DNA of 15,637 nt from the NCBI GenBank assembly GCA_946628455.1, contig CAMOWP010000028.1:1-15637 (forward strand). The letters run 5' to 3'. A program made the translations under genes and the position numbers. A model generated the notes under the pieces. The model saw only the letters and a list, made by a program, of their open reading frames with translations. It searched no databases and was not told where the DNA came from. Below, one piece after another: positions 5,980 to 13,622 of this stretch. Source of the stretch: an uncultured Clostridia bacterium (GTDB lineage Bacteria; Bacillota; Clostridia; Oscillospirales; Acutalibacteraceae). The first letter of the stretch is position 1. Each line of letters opens with the position of its first letter.

Positions 5980-6009
5980 AAAATACTCTCCTTTTTATTT
6001 TATAGACTA

Positions 6010-6038
6010 ATTATACATCATAAGATAAAAAAATTCAA
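6010..6038 (-). promoter_or_regulatory. Promoter of the MFS transporter gene
   Basis: TTGAAT (6033-6038), 17 bp, TATAAT (6010-6015) on the minus strand, placed between the PEP carboxykinase terminator and the transporter Shine-Dalgarno. Confidence 0.7.
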
Positions 6039-6039
6039 T

Positions 6040-6079
6040 AAAAACAAAAAAAATAACGCGGGGATTACCCGCGTTATTT
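6040..6079 (-). terminator. Terminator of the PEP carboxykinase gene
   Basis: A 12-bp stem AAATAACGCGGG/CCCGCGTTATTT (6051-6062 with 6068-6079) with a 5-base loop, followed on the minus strand by TTTTTGTTTTT. It starts 16 bases after the stop codon. Strong intrinsic terminator. Confidence 0.9.
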
Positions 6080-6095
6080 AATATTCTGTTAAGAA

Positions 6096-7871
6096 TTATT
6101 CAAAAGCGGCTCTTACGCCTGCAAGCTCGTCTGCGAGCTCCTGAGGAAGCCTGTCGCCGAACTTAGCGTAAAGCTCGTCAACACCCTTGAACTCCTCTTC
6201 CCAGGCGTTCTTATCAACGTCGAGAATCTTGTCAAGCTCTTCTTCAGTCATATCAAGGCCTTCAAGGTTGATATCCTTAGCATAAGGAAGGTAACCGATT
6301 GGAGTTTCCTGAGCGTCAACCTTGTTTTCGCAACGGTCAATAATCCAGTCAAGAACTCTGAGGTTATCGCCGAAGCCCGGCCAGATAAAGTCGTCGTTCT
6401 CGTCCTTACGGAACCAGTTAACGTTGAAAATCTTGGGAGCCTTTTCAGGGTCAAGGCCTGCGCCGATTTCAATCCAGTGCTTCCAGTAATCGCCCATATT
6501 GTAGCCGCAGAACGGAAGCATAGCCATCGGGTCACGTCTTACAACGCCTACTGCGCCTGTTGCTGCAGCAGTTGTTTCAGAGCCCATGATTGAGCCAACG
6601 AAAACGCCGTTGTTCCAGCTCTTTGACTGATAAACGAGCGGAGTGAGCTTAGCGCGTCTGCCGCCGAATACGAATGCTGAAATCGGAACTCCGTCAGGAT
6701 TCTCAAATTCAGGTGAAAGGCAGGGACAGTTTACTGCAGGAGCAGTGAATCTTGAGTTCGGGTGAGCGAGAGGCTCATCGCTTGTGCCTTCAATCTTATC
6801 GCCCTTCCAGTTGATGCAGTTAGTCGGAGGATTCTTGTCAAGCTTCTCCCACCAAACTGTATTGTTGTCAAGGTTATGACAAACGTTTGTAAAGATTGTG
6901 CCCTTCTTGGTAGCTGCAAGAGCGTTCGGGTTTGACTTTTCGTTTGTACCGGGAGCAACGCCGAAGAAGCCGTTTTCAGGGTTGATAGCATAAAGACGTC
7001 CGTCAGGACCTTTTCTTATCCATGAAATATCGTCGCCTACGCACTCAATCTTGTAGCCCTTTCTGAGATATCCCTCGGGAGGAATAAGCATTGCGAGGTT
7101 TGTTTTTCCGCAAGCTGACGGGAATGCAGCACAGATATACTTTGTCTCCTCGCCCGGCTTTGTAAGGCCGAGGATAAGCATATGCTCAGCCTGCCAGCCC
7201 TCGTTTTTACCGAGGTATGAAGCGATACGAAGAGCGAAGCACTTCTTACCGAGAAGAACGTTTCCGCCGTATGCAGAGTTAACCGAAACGATTGAGTTCT
7301 CCTCAGGGAACTGAACAATCCATCTGTTTTCAGGGTCAACGTTGCACTTGCAGTGCATTCCGCGTACCCAGTCGTCTGAATCGCCGAGGCAGTCAAGAAC
7401 AGCCTTGCCGACTCTTGTCATAATATTCATATTAAGAACAACGTAGATAGAATCGGTAATCTCAATACCGATTTTTGAGAACTTTGAGCCGACAGGTCCC
7501 ATTGAATAAGGGATGATATACATAGTTCTTCCTGCATATGAGCCCTTTGCAATGTCGTCAAGCATCTTGTGGCATTCAGCAGGGTCCATCCAGTGGTTGG
7601 TCGGACCTGCGTCCTCTTCCTTAGTTGTACAGATAAGAGTACGTGCTTCAACGCGGGCAACGTCGTTTGGAGCTGTTCTGTGAAGATAGCAGTCGGGAAG
7701 GAGCTCTTCGTTGAGCTTAATCATCTCGCCTGTTTCAACAGCCTCTGCCTTAAGAGCGTCAATCTGCTCCTTTGAGCCGTCAATCCATACAATCTCAGCA
7801 GGCTTTAAGAAATCAATCTTTTCATCAAGCCATGCAAGGAGAGTCGGGTTCTTTGTGAAAGTAGTTTCCAT
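6096..7871 (-). CDS. pckG: Phosphoenolpyruvate carboxykinase, GTP-dependent
   Basis: The 591-aa protein interconverts oxaloacetate + GTP and PEP + GDP + CO2 in the cytoplasm (EC 4.1.1.32). In fermentative anaerobes it often runs toward CO2 fixation for succinate or propionate formation, or anaplerosis. The GTP-type family is shown by AFPSACGKTNLAM (249-261), the P-loop with its mobile-loop Cys; VGDDISWI (278-285), the second metal/nucleotide motif; FFGVAPGT (302-309); GPTNHW (89-94), PYSMGPVGS, and the guanine-pocket region FVFGGRR. Probable Mn ligands are Lys209 or Lys210, His230 and an Asp of VGDD. Length matches GTP-PEPCKs (about 590-620) and not the shorter ATP type. AAGGAGA at 7879-7885 supports the start. 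It is transcribed alone from its own promoter to a strong terminator. Confidence 0.96.
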   Translation of the reverse strand: METTFTKNPTLLAWLDEKIDFLKPAEIVWIDGSKEQIDALKAEAVETGEMIKLNEELLPDCYLHRTAPNDVARVEARTLICTTKEEDAGPTNHWMDPAECHKMLDDIAKGSYAGRTMYIIPYSMGPVGSKFSKIGIEITDSIYVVLNMNIMTRVGKAVLDCLGDSDDWVRGMHCKCNVDPENRWIVQFPEENSIVSVNSAYGGNVLLGKKCFALRIASYLGKNEGWQAEHMLILGLTKPGEETKYICAAFPSACGKTNLAMLIPPEGYLRKGYKIECVGDDISWIRKGPDGRLYAINPENGFFGVAPGTNEKSNPNALAATKKGTIFTNVCHNLDNNTVWWEKLDKNPPTNCINWKGDKIEGTSDEPLAHPNSRFTAPAVNCPCLSPEFENPDGVPISAFVFGGRRAKLTPLVYQSKSWNNGVFVGSIMGSETTAAATGAVGVVRRDPMAMLPFCGYNMGDYWKHWIEIGAGLDPEKAPKIFNVNWFRKDENDDFIWPGFGDNLRVLDWIIDRCENKVDAQETPIGYLPYAKDINLEGLDMTEEELDKILDVDKNAWEEEFKGVDELYAKFGDRLPQELADELAGVRAAFE

Positions 7872-7933
7872 ATTAGTATCTCCTTTTAAAAAATTCGATT
7901 AGCCGAGTAAAAACTTACTGGTTTTTCATAGTA

Positions 7934-7962
7934 ATTATAATAAAACGGTGAAAAAATTTCAA
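7934..7962 (-). promoter_or_regulatory. Promoter of pckG
   Basis: TTGAAA (7957-7962), 17 bp, TATAAT (7934-7939) on the minus strand. The leader would be about 55 bases. The rest of the 153-bp gap to tsaD is AT-rich; no tsaD terminator is visible, so some read-through from tsaD is possible. Confidence 0.75.
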
Positions 7963-8024
7963 TAGTTATAAAAGCTTTTCATTAAAATGTAACATAATCA
8001 GCAAAGAGCATTGTTAATTTTTTA

Positions 8025-9071
8025 TCAAATCTCATAACTATTTGCTTGTACCTTCTGACTAACAACCAACTTGTCGATTGGCATTGTTGCATAGGCGTTG
8101 AGGCTTTCGTCAGCGCGCACTCCGCTTAAGAATTCATAATATCCCTGCGCGGCTATCATTGCGGCGTTATCTCCGCAGTATTTAAGCTCGGGAATTGTAA
8201 GCTCCCATGAGTGCTTTTTGCAGATTTCATCAGCCTTTTCCCTTAGCCTTGAATTTGCCGAAACGCCGCCTGCGAGGACGATTTTGTTATAGCCGAAATT
8301 CTCCGCCGCAAGCTCTAAATGAGAGAGCAGAATATCCGTAACAGCCTTCTGAAAGGAAGCCGCAAGGTCGGGAATAATTATGCTCTCCCCTTTCTGCTCG
8401 GCGTTGTGAACATAATTTATAACCTTTGTTTTAAGTCCGCTGAAGGAATAGTCATAAACCGAATCGGCAAATTTCGGATGCGGAAATTCAAACGCATTTT
8501 CGTCGCCCTCGGGCGCAATTTTATCTATGCTTACTCCGCCGGGATACGGCAGCTTCATCGTGCGCCCTGCCTTATCGAGCGCCTCGCCTGCTGCGTCGTC
8601 GCGCGTTCTTCCGATAACCTCAAGCTCCGTATACGATTTTACGGCAACAATATGCGAATGCCCTCCGCTTACAACAAGGCAGAGAAACGGCGGCTCAATG
8701 TCGCTTGTAAGATAATTTGAAGCGATATGCCCCCTTAAATGGTGAACGGGAACAAGCGGCTTATCTGCGGCAAGCGCAAGCCCCTTTGCGAAGTTCACAC
8801 CAACGAGAAGAGAGCCGATAAGCCCCGGGGCATACGTTACGGCAATAGCGTCAATATCTTCAATTTTGCAGTCTGCATTTTTCAGCGCTTCTTCAACCAC
8901 ACCGCTTATGCTTTCTGCGTGGCGGCGTGAAGCTATTTCAGGCACAACTCCGCCGTAGAGCTTATGCTCTTCAAGCGAAGTTGCAATAACGTTTGATAAA
9001 ACCTTTCGCCCGTTTTCAACTACCGCAGCGGCAGTTTCATCGCACGAGCTTTCAATTCCTAAAATTTTCAT
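8025..9071 (-). CDS. tsaD: tRNA N6-adenosine threonylcarbamoyltransferase TsaD
   Basis: The 348-aa Kae1/Qri7/YgjD family protein transfers threonylcarbamoyl from its AMP adduct to A37 of ANN-decoding tRNAs (t6A), with TsaB and TsaE as partners in bacteria. Motifs: GIESSCDETAAAV (5-17), GGVVPEIASRRH (40-51), metal-binding HLRGH with His111 and His115, LVVSGGHSH, DDAAGEALDKAGR, YDYSFSGLKT, LAGGVSANSRLR, and CGDNAAMIAAQG near the end. It begins inside the stop of rimI (ATGA overlap, 9068-9071), so the two are translationally coupled. The protein ends in a slightly extended tail after the core (last about 20 residues). Confidence 0.96.
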   Translation of the reverse strand: MKILGIESSCDETAAAVVENGRKVLSNVIATSLEEHKLYGGVVPEIASRRHAESISGVVEEALKNADCKIEDIDAIAVTYAPGLIGSLLVGVNFAKGLALAADKPLVPVHHLRGHIASNYLTSDIEPPFLCLVVSGGHSHIVAVKSYTELEVIGRTRDDAAGEALDKAGRTMKLPYPGGVSIDKIAPEGDENAFEFPHPKFADSVYDYSFSGLKTKVINYVHNAEQKGESIIIPDLAASFQKAVTDILLSHLELAAENFGYNKIVLAGGVSANSRLREKADEICKKHSWELTIPELKYCGDNAAMIAAQGYYEFLSGVRADESLNAYATMPIDKLVVSQKVQANSYEI

Positions 9072-9505
9072 ATTCTGTCCTTATATTTAGTCATTAATAT
9101 TGCGCTTTCGTCAGGCTCACGGTAAAAGCGTGGGCGCTTTCCGACCGTTTCAAAGCCGAGGGATGTGTAAAGACTTATTGCTTTACAGTTGCTTTCCCTT
9201 ACTTCAAGGGTAAGGAATTCCATTTCGTTTTCAAGCGCTTTATTAATAAGCGCCTTTGCTATACCCCTTCGTCTGAATTCGGGAAGGACGGCAACATTTG
9301 TTACATACCCTTCACCGCTGAAAATCTGAACGCCGATATACCCTGCCGCTTCGCCGTCGGCAAGTGCAAGGTAAAAGCGGGAGCAGGGGTTTTCCATCGA
9401 CTCCCTTATGCTGCTTTCGCTCCACGGGGTTGAAAAGCAGGCGTTTTCAATTTTCAGTATATCAGCGGCGTTATCAGCCGCCGCGTTAATTATTTCAATA
9501 GTCAT
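9068..9505 (-). CDS. rimI: Ribosomal protein S18 alanine N-acetyltransferase RimI
   Basis: The 145-aa GNAT acetyltransferase fills the whole family length. The acetyl-CoA loop is VAVLPEFRRRGIAKAL (71-86), and the RimI-specific tail is LEVRESNCKAISLYTSLGF (100-118) followed by RPRFYREPDESAILM. RimI acetylates the N-terminal Ala of ribosomal protein S18. In Firmicutes it usually sits in a tsaE-tsaB-rimI-tsaD operon; here only tsaD follows and polA precedes. No Shine-Dalgarno is visible before the ATG at 9505, and there is no other in-frame start just upstream, so translation may be weak or coupled to upstream transcription. Confidence 0.9.
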   Translation of the reverse strand: MTIEIINAAADNAADILKIENACFSTPWSESSIRESMENPCSRFYLALADGEAAGYIGVQIFSGEGYVTNVAVLPEFRRRGIAKALINKALENEMEFLTLEVRESNCKAISLYTSLGFETVGKRPRFYREPDESAILMTKYKDRI

Positions 9506-9527
9506 TTTCGTGTTTTTGAACGTTTTT

Positions 9528-9650
9528 AAAATCAGTGGATTTTTTCGTTTTACAAGGCTTATGGGAATCCGACGACGGGCGCATACTTTGTGTATGTAAC
9601 CAAGTCGGATTCACAGTATAACGCAGTAGAACGGAAAAAGACGCGATTTT
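9528..9650. repeat. Near-complete 123-bp palindrome (MITE-like or structured-RNA element) between polA and rimI
   Basis: Nested inverted arms run through the whole gap. AAAATC/GATTTT lie at 9528-9533 and 9645-9650; TTTTTCGTTTTAC pairs with GTAGAACGGAAAAA (9541-9553 with 9626-9639, one bulge and one G-U); TTAT/ATAA is an intermediate piece; GAATCCGAC/GTCGGATTC is a perfect 9-bp stem (9565-9573 with 9604-9612); CATAC/GTATG forms an apical hairpin (9582-9586 with 9592-9596). The outer arm touches the polA stop codon. Neither strand has a T run after the hairpin, so it is not a standard terminator. No coding capacity is seen. Confidence 0.7.
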
Positions 9651-12243
9651 AGTGTGCGTCGTACCAGGTTTTGCCTATAGCTCCGTCCGCTCTGAGAAGC
9701 ACCTTCATCTTGCAGGCGGTTTCCATTTCTTCGGTTACAATTTCAAGCGCTCTCTGCGCTTCATCTTCAGGCGCTTCAACAATAAGCTCATCGTGTACCT
9801 GAAGAATAAGGCGGGACTTCATATTCTCTTCCGAAAGGCGCCTGTCAACCTTAACCATAGCAATTTTAATTATATCGGCTGCCGTCCCCTGAATAGGCAT
9901 ATTGCGGGCAACTCTTTCGCCGAAGGCGCGGAGCATATGGTTTGACGAGTTAAGCTCGGGGAGATAGCGGCGGCGGTTAAATAGCGTTTCGCTGTAGCCC
10001 TTATCCTTTGCAAGCTCAATCATATGGGTCATATAACGGTCAACGCCGCTGTAATGGTTGAGATAATTAGTGATATATTCCTGCGCTTCCTTGCGGGTTA
10101 CGCCGATATCCTTGGCGAGAGAAAATGCGCCTATGCCGTAAACTATTCCGAAATTGACAGCCTTTGCCCTTGACCTCATTTCCTTTGTTACGAAATCGAG
10201 CGGCAGGCCGAAAACCTGGGAGGCGGTGATTGAATGAATATCGTCGCCGTTATTGAAAGCGGAAATCATATTTTCATCGTCTGCAAGGTCGGCAAGCACG
10301 CGAAGCTCAATCTGGCTGTAATCGGCGTCAACAAGAAGGCAGCCGTCCTTTGCGTTGAAGAATTTGCGCATTTCACGCCCGAGCTCAGTTCTTATCGGGA
10401 TATTCTGCAAATTAGGCTCGGTTGAGCTGAGTCTGCCCGTTCTCGCTTCAACCTGGTTGAAAAAGGTGTGGATTCTGCCGTCAGCTGCAATAACCTTTAT
10501 AAGCCCGTCGCAGTAGGTTGACTTTAGCTTTGTGAGCGTTCTGTATTCAAGGATATAATCAATAACAACGTGCTCAGCCCTTAAGCCCTCGAGCACCTCG
10601 GCATTTGTTGAATACCCTGATTTCGTTTTCTTTTTGCAGGGGAGCTTAAGCTCCTCGAAAAGCGCAACGCCGAGCTGCTTGGGAGAATTGATATTAAATT
10701 CATAGCCTATCTCGCTGTAAATGAGCTTTGTGAGCTCGTCTATTCTTACAGACAGCTTCTTGCCGAACTCCTCAATTCCCGCCTTGTCTGCTGAAAAGCC
10801 GACTGTTTCCATCCTTGCAAGAACTCTTGAAAGCGGAAGCTCGATTTCGTTTAAAAGCTTCATCTGATTTGCTTCCTCAAGCCTTAAATCAGTTTTTTCA
10901 AACAACTTTTCAAGAACTGCGGCGCACGAAACGTTTTTATCCTCGCCGCCGAGCGCGTTTTTATATTCGGGAAGAACAACTCCGTATTCAAGGCAGAGGT
11001 GCTCTATATCATATTTTGTGTCGGACGGTTTTAAAAGATAAGCCGAGAGCATTAAATCGCCGCATACGTTTTCGCACTCAATCCCCTTTTCAGCGGCAAG
11101 ACGGTGAAGGAATTTTGAATTGTAGGTATATTTTTCAGCACCCGTGTCAGCGAAGAAGCCTTCGATGAATTCATCGAAAAACGGCGCCTCCTGAGCAACG
11201 GTTACAATTTCATCTCCGAAGGCAAAAAGCAAATCGCAGATTTCGTTTTCAACAATTACGGGGTAAACGAAAGCCTTGCCTGAGCCGAGCCTTTCAAGGA
11301 TTTCAGAGGCTGAGCCCGCTTCGCGGCAGGTTATTTCGCGCGGCTTTTCCTGAGCTTTTTCAACCACCGCGTCGTTTGCACTGAGTTCAAATTTCGGCAT
11401 TAGCGAATACAGCTCAAGGCGCGAAAATTCAGCCGCCGCCTTGCTGTCGGGCGGGGCGATTTTATATGCGTTTATATCTTTTTCAATCGGAGCGTCAGTT
11501 ACGATTTCGCCGAGCTTTAAGGAAAGATATGCGTTATCCTTATCCCTTTCAAGCTTTGCCCTTACGCCCTTTGTAACGTCAACGGCGTCAAGGTCGGCAT
11601 AGATGTTGTCAACACTTTTATACTGAGCGATAAGGCTGAGCGCTGTTTTTGGACCCACGCCCTGAACGCCCGGGATATTATCGGAGCTGTCGCCCTGAAG
11701 CGCCTTGACCTGAATAAGCTGCTCGGGCGTTACGCCGTACTCCTGCATAATCGAGTTTTCATCGTAAACATCTGTTACAGCCTGCCCCATCTTAGTTCTT
11801 GCAAGGAGCACCTTAACTCCGCCGTGAGCGAGCTGAAGGGAGTCTCTGTCGCCCGTTGCGATAAAGCATTCGTCGCCGTTTTTTCTGCACTCGGCAGCGA
11901 GAGTTCCGAGAATATCGTCAGCCTCCCAGCCCTCGCATTCAACCGTTTTATAGCCTAAAAGGTGAAGCAGATTTTTGAGAACGGGCATCTGCGAGCGAAG
12001 CTCGTCGGGCATTGCGTGTCTGCCTGCCTTATATGCGTCGTACATCTTATGCCTGAAGGTTGGCGCGTGAACGTCAAACGCAACGGCAACCGCGTCAGGC
12101 TTGCTCATATCCTGAAGCTTTAAAAGAATATTTAAAAAGCCGTAAATCGCGTTTGTGTAATCTCCGTTTTTAGTTGTGAGAAGCTTTATTCCGTAATACG
12201 CGCGGTTTACGATGCTGTTTCCGTCAATTACAAGTAATTTCAT
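9649..12243 (-). CDS. polA: DNA polymerase I (proofreading domain degenerate)
   Basis: 864 aa from the chosen start. Residues 1-290 form the 5'-3' exonuclease (VIDGNS at 5-10, ATGDRDSLQLA at 129-139, and the helix-hairpin-helix around GVQGVGPKTA at 192-201). Residues about 300-460 are a 3'-5' exonuclease fold lacking the catalytic acidic residues: no DxE motif where expected near 325, and NSKFLHRL (375-382) where E. coli has the NLKYD segment. Residues about 465-864 are the polymerase: motif A DADYSQIELR (639-648), motif B RSRAKAVNFGIVYG (690-703), motif C QVHDE (815-819). It fills gaps in repair and removes Okazaki primers. The frame extends 27 codons upstream, but AGAGGT at 12251-12256 is seven bases before the ATG at 12243, the protein MKLLVIDGNS starts like the family, and the promoter lies inside the extension. 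Confidence 0.97.
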   Translation of the reverse strand: MKLLVIDGNSIVNRAYYGIKLLTTKNGDYTNAIYGFLNILLKLQDMSKPDAVAVAFDVHAPTFRHKMYDAYKAGRHAMPDELRSQMPVLKNLLHLLGYKTVECEGWEADDILGTLAAECRKNGDECFIATGDRDSLQLAHGGVKVLLARTKMGQAVTDVYDENSIMQEYGVTPEQLIQVKALQGDSSDNIPGVQGVGPKTALSLIAQYKSVDNIYADLDAVDVTKGVRAKLERDKDNAYLSLKLGEIVTDAPIEKDINAYKIAPPDSKAAAEFSRLELYSLMPKFELSANDAVVEKAQEKPREITCREAGSASEILERLGSGKAFVYPVIVENEICDLLFAFGDEIVTVAQEAPFFDEFIEGFFADTGAEKYTYNSKFLHRLAAEKGIECENVCGDLMLSAYLLKPSDTKYDIEHLCLEYGVVLPEYKNALGGEDKNVSCAAVLEKLFEKTDLRLEEANQMKLLNEIELPLSRVLARMETVGFSADKAGIEEFGKKLSVRIDELTKLIYSEIGYEFNINSPKQLGVALFEELKLPCKKKTKSGYSTNAEVLEGLRAEHVVIDYILEYRTLTKLKSTYCDGLIKVIAADGRIHTFFNQVEARTGRLSSTEPNLQNIPIRTELGREMRKFFNAKDGCLLVDADYSQIELRVLADLADDENMISAFNNGDDIHSITASQVFGLPLDFVTKEMRSRAKAVNFGIVYGIGAFSLAKDIGVTRKEAQEYITNYLNHYSGVDRYMTHMIELAKDKGYSETLFNRRRYLPELNSSNHMLRAFGERVARNMPIQGTAADIIKIAMVKVDRRLSEENMKSRLILQVHDELIVEAPEDEAQRALEIVTEEMETACKMKVLLRADGAIGKTWYDAH

Positions 12244-12250
12244 AACGAAT

Positions 12251-12256
12251 ACCTCT
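12251..12256 (-). promoter_or_regulatory. Ribosome binding site that decides the polA start
   Basis: AGAGGT on the minus strand, seven bases before the ATG at 12243. The in-frame ATG at 12324 has no such site and lies upstream of the promoter -10. Confidence 0.8.
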
Positions 12257-12273
12257 TTTAAAAAGTTCATAAT

Positions 12274-12302
12274 ATTATAACACAATAAGCTATCTTTTAC
12301 AA
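12274..12302 (-). promoter_or_regulatory. Promoter of polA
   Basis: TTGTAA (12297-12302), 17 bp, TATAAT (12274-12279) on the minus strand. Transcription would start near 12267, giving a leader of about 24 bases. Confidence 0.65.
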
Positions 12303-12310
12303 TGAACGTC

Positions 12311-12338
12311 TTGAAATTTATCAATAAAGTTATATAAT
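12311..12338 (+). promoter_or_regulatory. Promoter of alr
   Basis: TTGAAA (12311-12316), 16 bp, TATAAT (12333-12338). It is divergent from the polA promoter; the two cores are separated by only 8 bp. Confidence 0.7.
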
Positions 12339-12355
12339 GATAATATAAATCCTTT

Positions 12356-12360
12356 GGAGG
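12356..12360 (+). promoter_or_regulatory. Ribosome binding site that decides the alr start
   Basis: GGAGG, eight bases before the ATG at 12369. An in-frame TTG at 12354 overlaps this site and so cannot be the start it serves. Confidence 0.85.
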
Positions 12361-12368
12361 ATATAAAA

Positions 12369-13517
12369 ATGTATTTCAGAACGCACGCCGCGATTGATTT
12401 GGACGCGGTTGAATACAATTATAATAATACGCGCGCACTCCTGCCTGAAAACGTAAAGCTGCTCGGAGTTATCAAGGCTAACGCTTACGGCCACGGCGCA
12501 GTTGAAATAGGAAAGTTCCTTGAGGGGAAATGCGATTTCTTCGGAATTGCCTGCGTTGATGAGGCAATGGAGCTTATTAACGCGGGGATTAAAACTCCGC
12601 TGCTTGTGCTCGGCTACGTTTCTCCGTTTGAATACGAAGCGGTTGTTAAAAACAATATCAGAATCCCGATTTTTTCTCTTGATGACGCTAAAAAGCTTTC
12701 AGAGGAAGCTGAGAGGCAGGGCAAGGAAGCGCCGTTTCATTTCTGCATTGACACGGGAATGAGCAGAATCGGCTTTCAGGTCAGCGAAGAGACAGCTGAC
12801 ATCTGCCTTGATATTACTAAGCTCAGGGGAATAAAAGCCGAGGGGCTGTTCTCTCACTTTGCAACAGCTGACGAAACCGACCTTTCAAAGGCGCTCGCTC
12901 AGCAGAAGCTGTTTTCCGATTTCGTTTCAATGCTTGAAAAAAGAGGGATTGAAATTCCGATTAAGCATATCAACAACAGCGCGGGGATAATGAATTTCGG
13001 CAAGAAATTTGATATGTGCAGAATGGGGATTATAACCTATGGGCTGTATCCTTCGCACGAGGTTGATAAATGTCTGCTTGACATCAAGCCTGTTATGACG
13101 TGGAAGGCGAGCGTTTCCCACGTTAAGACTCTCCCCGCAGGGCGCGAGATTTCATACGGCGGAACGTTTACAACTACTAAAAACACGGTTGTTGCAACAG
13201 TTCCCGTAGGCTATGCGGACGGTTATCCGCGCTGCCTGTCAAATATAGGAAGAGTTCTCGTTAACGGACGCTTTGCAAAAATACTCGGCAGAGTGTGTAT
13301 GGACCAGTTTATGATTGACGTTACGGATATTGAAGGCGTTGAAACAGGCAGCGAGGTTGTTCTTGTAGGAAAGCAGGGAGATTTGGAGCTTTCAATGGAG
13401 GAGGTAAGCGAGGCTGCATATTCCTTCAACTACGAGCTGCCCTGCCGTATTGCCGAACGCGTGCCCCGCGTTTACTATAAAAACGGTGAAACCGTTAAAA
13501 CAGTAAAAAGTATATAA
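12369..13517 (+). CDS. alr: Alanine racemase
   Basis: The 382-aa fold-type III PLP enzyme interconverts L- and D-alanine in the cytoplasm and supplies D-Ala for peptidoglycan. Active-site landmarks: VIKANAYGHG (34-43) with the PLP-binding Lys36; DTGMSRIGF (128-136); FSHFATAD (161-168); NNSAG (202-206); RMGIITYGLYP (218-228); and ISYGGT (261-266) with the second catalytic base Tyr263, followed by VGYADGYPR and GRVCMDQFMIDVT. Length matches the family (360-390). The ATG at 12369 is chosen because GGAGG lies eight bases upstream. The gene diverges from polA and is closed by its own terminator. A racemase for another amino acid is unlikely given the full match of the motifs. Confidence 0.97.
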   Translation: MYFRTHAAIDLDAVEYNYNNTRALLPENVKLLGVIKANAYGHGAVEIGKFLEGKCDFFGIACVDEAMELINAGIKTPLLVLGYVSPFEYEAVVKNNIRIPIFSLDDAKKLSEEAERQGKEAPFHFCIDTGMSRIGFQVSEETADICLDITKLRGIKAEGLFSHFATADETDLSKALAQQKLFSDFVSMLEKRGIEIPIKHINNSAGIMNFGKKFDMCRMGIITYGLYPSHEVDKCLLDIKPVMTWKASVSHVKTLPAGREISYGGTFTTTKNTVVATVPVGYADGYPRCLSNIGRVLVNGRFAKILGRVCMDQFMIDVTDIEGVETGSEVVLVGKQGDLELSMEEVSEAAYSFNYELPCRIAERVPRVYYKNGETVKTVKSI

Positions 13518-13523
13518 TTCGAC

Positions 13524-13558
13524 AAAATGCACCGCTTGTATAAAGAGGTGCATTTTTT
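13524..13558 (+). terminator. Terminator of alr
   Basis: AAAATGCACC (13524-13533) pairs with GGTGCATTTT (13547-13556), with a 13-base loop that can partly pair, and ends in a run of six T. It starts seven bases after the stop codon, and the ohrR -35 follows two bases later. Confidence 0.85.
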
Positions 13559-13560
13559 AA

Positions 13561-13589
13561 TTGACAAACAAAATTAAATTGTGTACAAT
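13561..13589 (+). promoter_or_regulatory. Promoter of ohrR
   Basis: Perfect -35 TTGACA (13561-13566), 17 bp, TACAAT (13584-13589). Transcription would start near 13596, inside the operator dyads. Confidence 0.85.
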
Positions 13590-13606
13590 AAAATTGTTCG
13601 AACAAT
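13569..13606. promoter_or_regulatory. OhrR-type operator overlapping the ohrR promoter
   Basis: Two adjacent 15-mers (13569-13583 and 13584-13598) match the B. subtilis ohrA operator unit TACAATTAAATTGTA, as I remember it, at 12 and 13 of 15 positions. Dyads visible directly are ATTGT-GT-ACAAT (13578-13589, over the -10) and the perfect palindrome ATTGTTCGAACAAT (13593-13606, at the transcription start). Repressor bound here would block RNA polymerase, so ohrR is probably autoregulated and released by organic peroxides. Confidence 0.75.
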
Positions 13607-13622
13607 AAGGGGATGAATAATT

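Noticed and set aside
7914..7928. A four-codon upstream frame (MKNQ) and a weak hairpin in the pckG leader, as a possible attenuator
   Set aside because: The ATG coincides with the predicted transcription start, there is no ribosome binding site, and the hairpin has only about five A/T-rich pairs.
8319..8720. A 133-codon open frame on the plus strand, opposite tsaD
   Set aside because: It is fully antisense to an unmistakable tsaD gene, has no ribosome binding site and its protein has no recognisable features.
9528..9650. Intrinsic terminator of polA
   Set aside because: No run of T follows the hairpin on the minus strand; the bases after the stem are A-rich.
10815..11168. A 117-codon plus-strand frame opposite polA
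   Set aside because: Arg-rich translation typical of the reverse complement of a coding region; polA is certain on the other strand.
12244..12324. A 27-residue N-terminal extension of PolA
   Set aside because: The extension contains the promoter -10 and the Shine-Dalgarno of the shorter form, and PolA proteins begin at the MKLLVIDGNS-like segment.
13593..13606. LexA box reading of ATTGTTCGAACAAT
   Set aside because: The Gram-positive LexA site has GAAC...GTTC order; here the order is GTTC-GAAC. The position and neighbouring units fit OhrR better.
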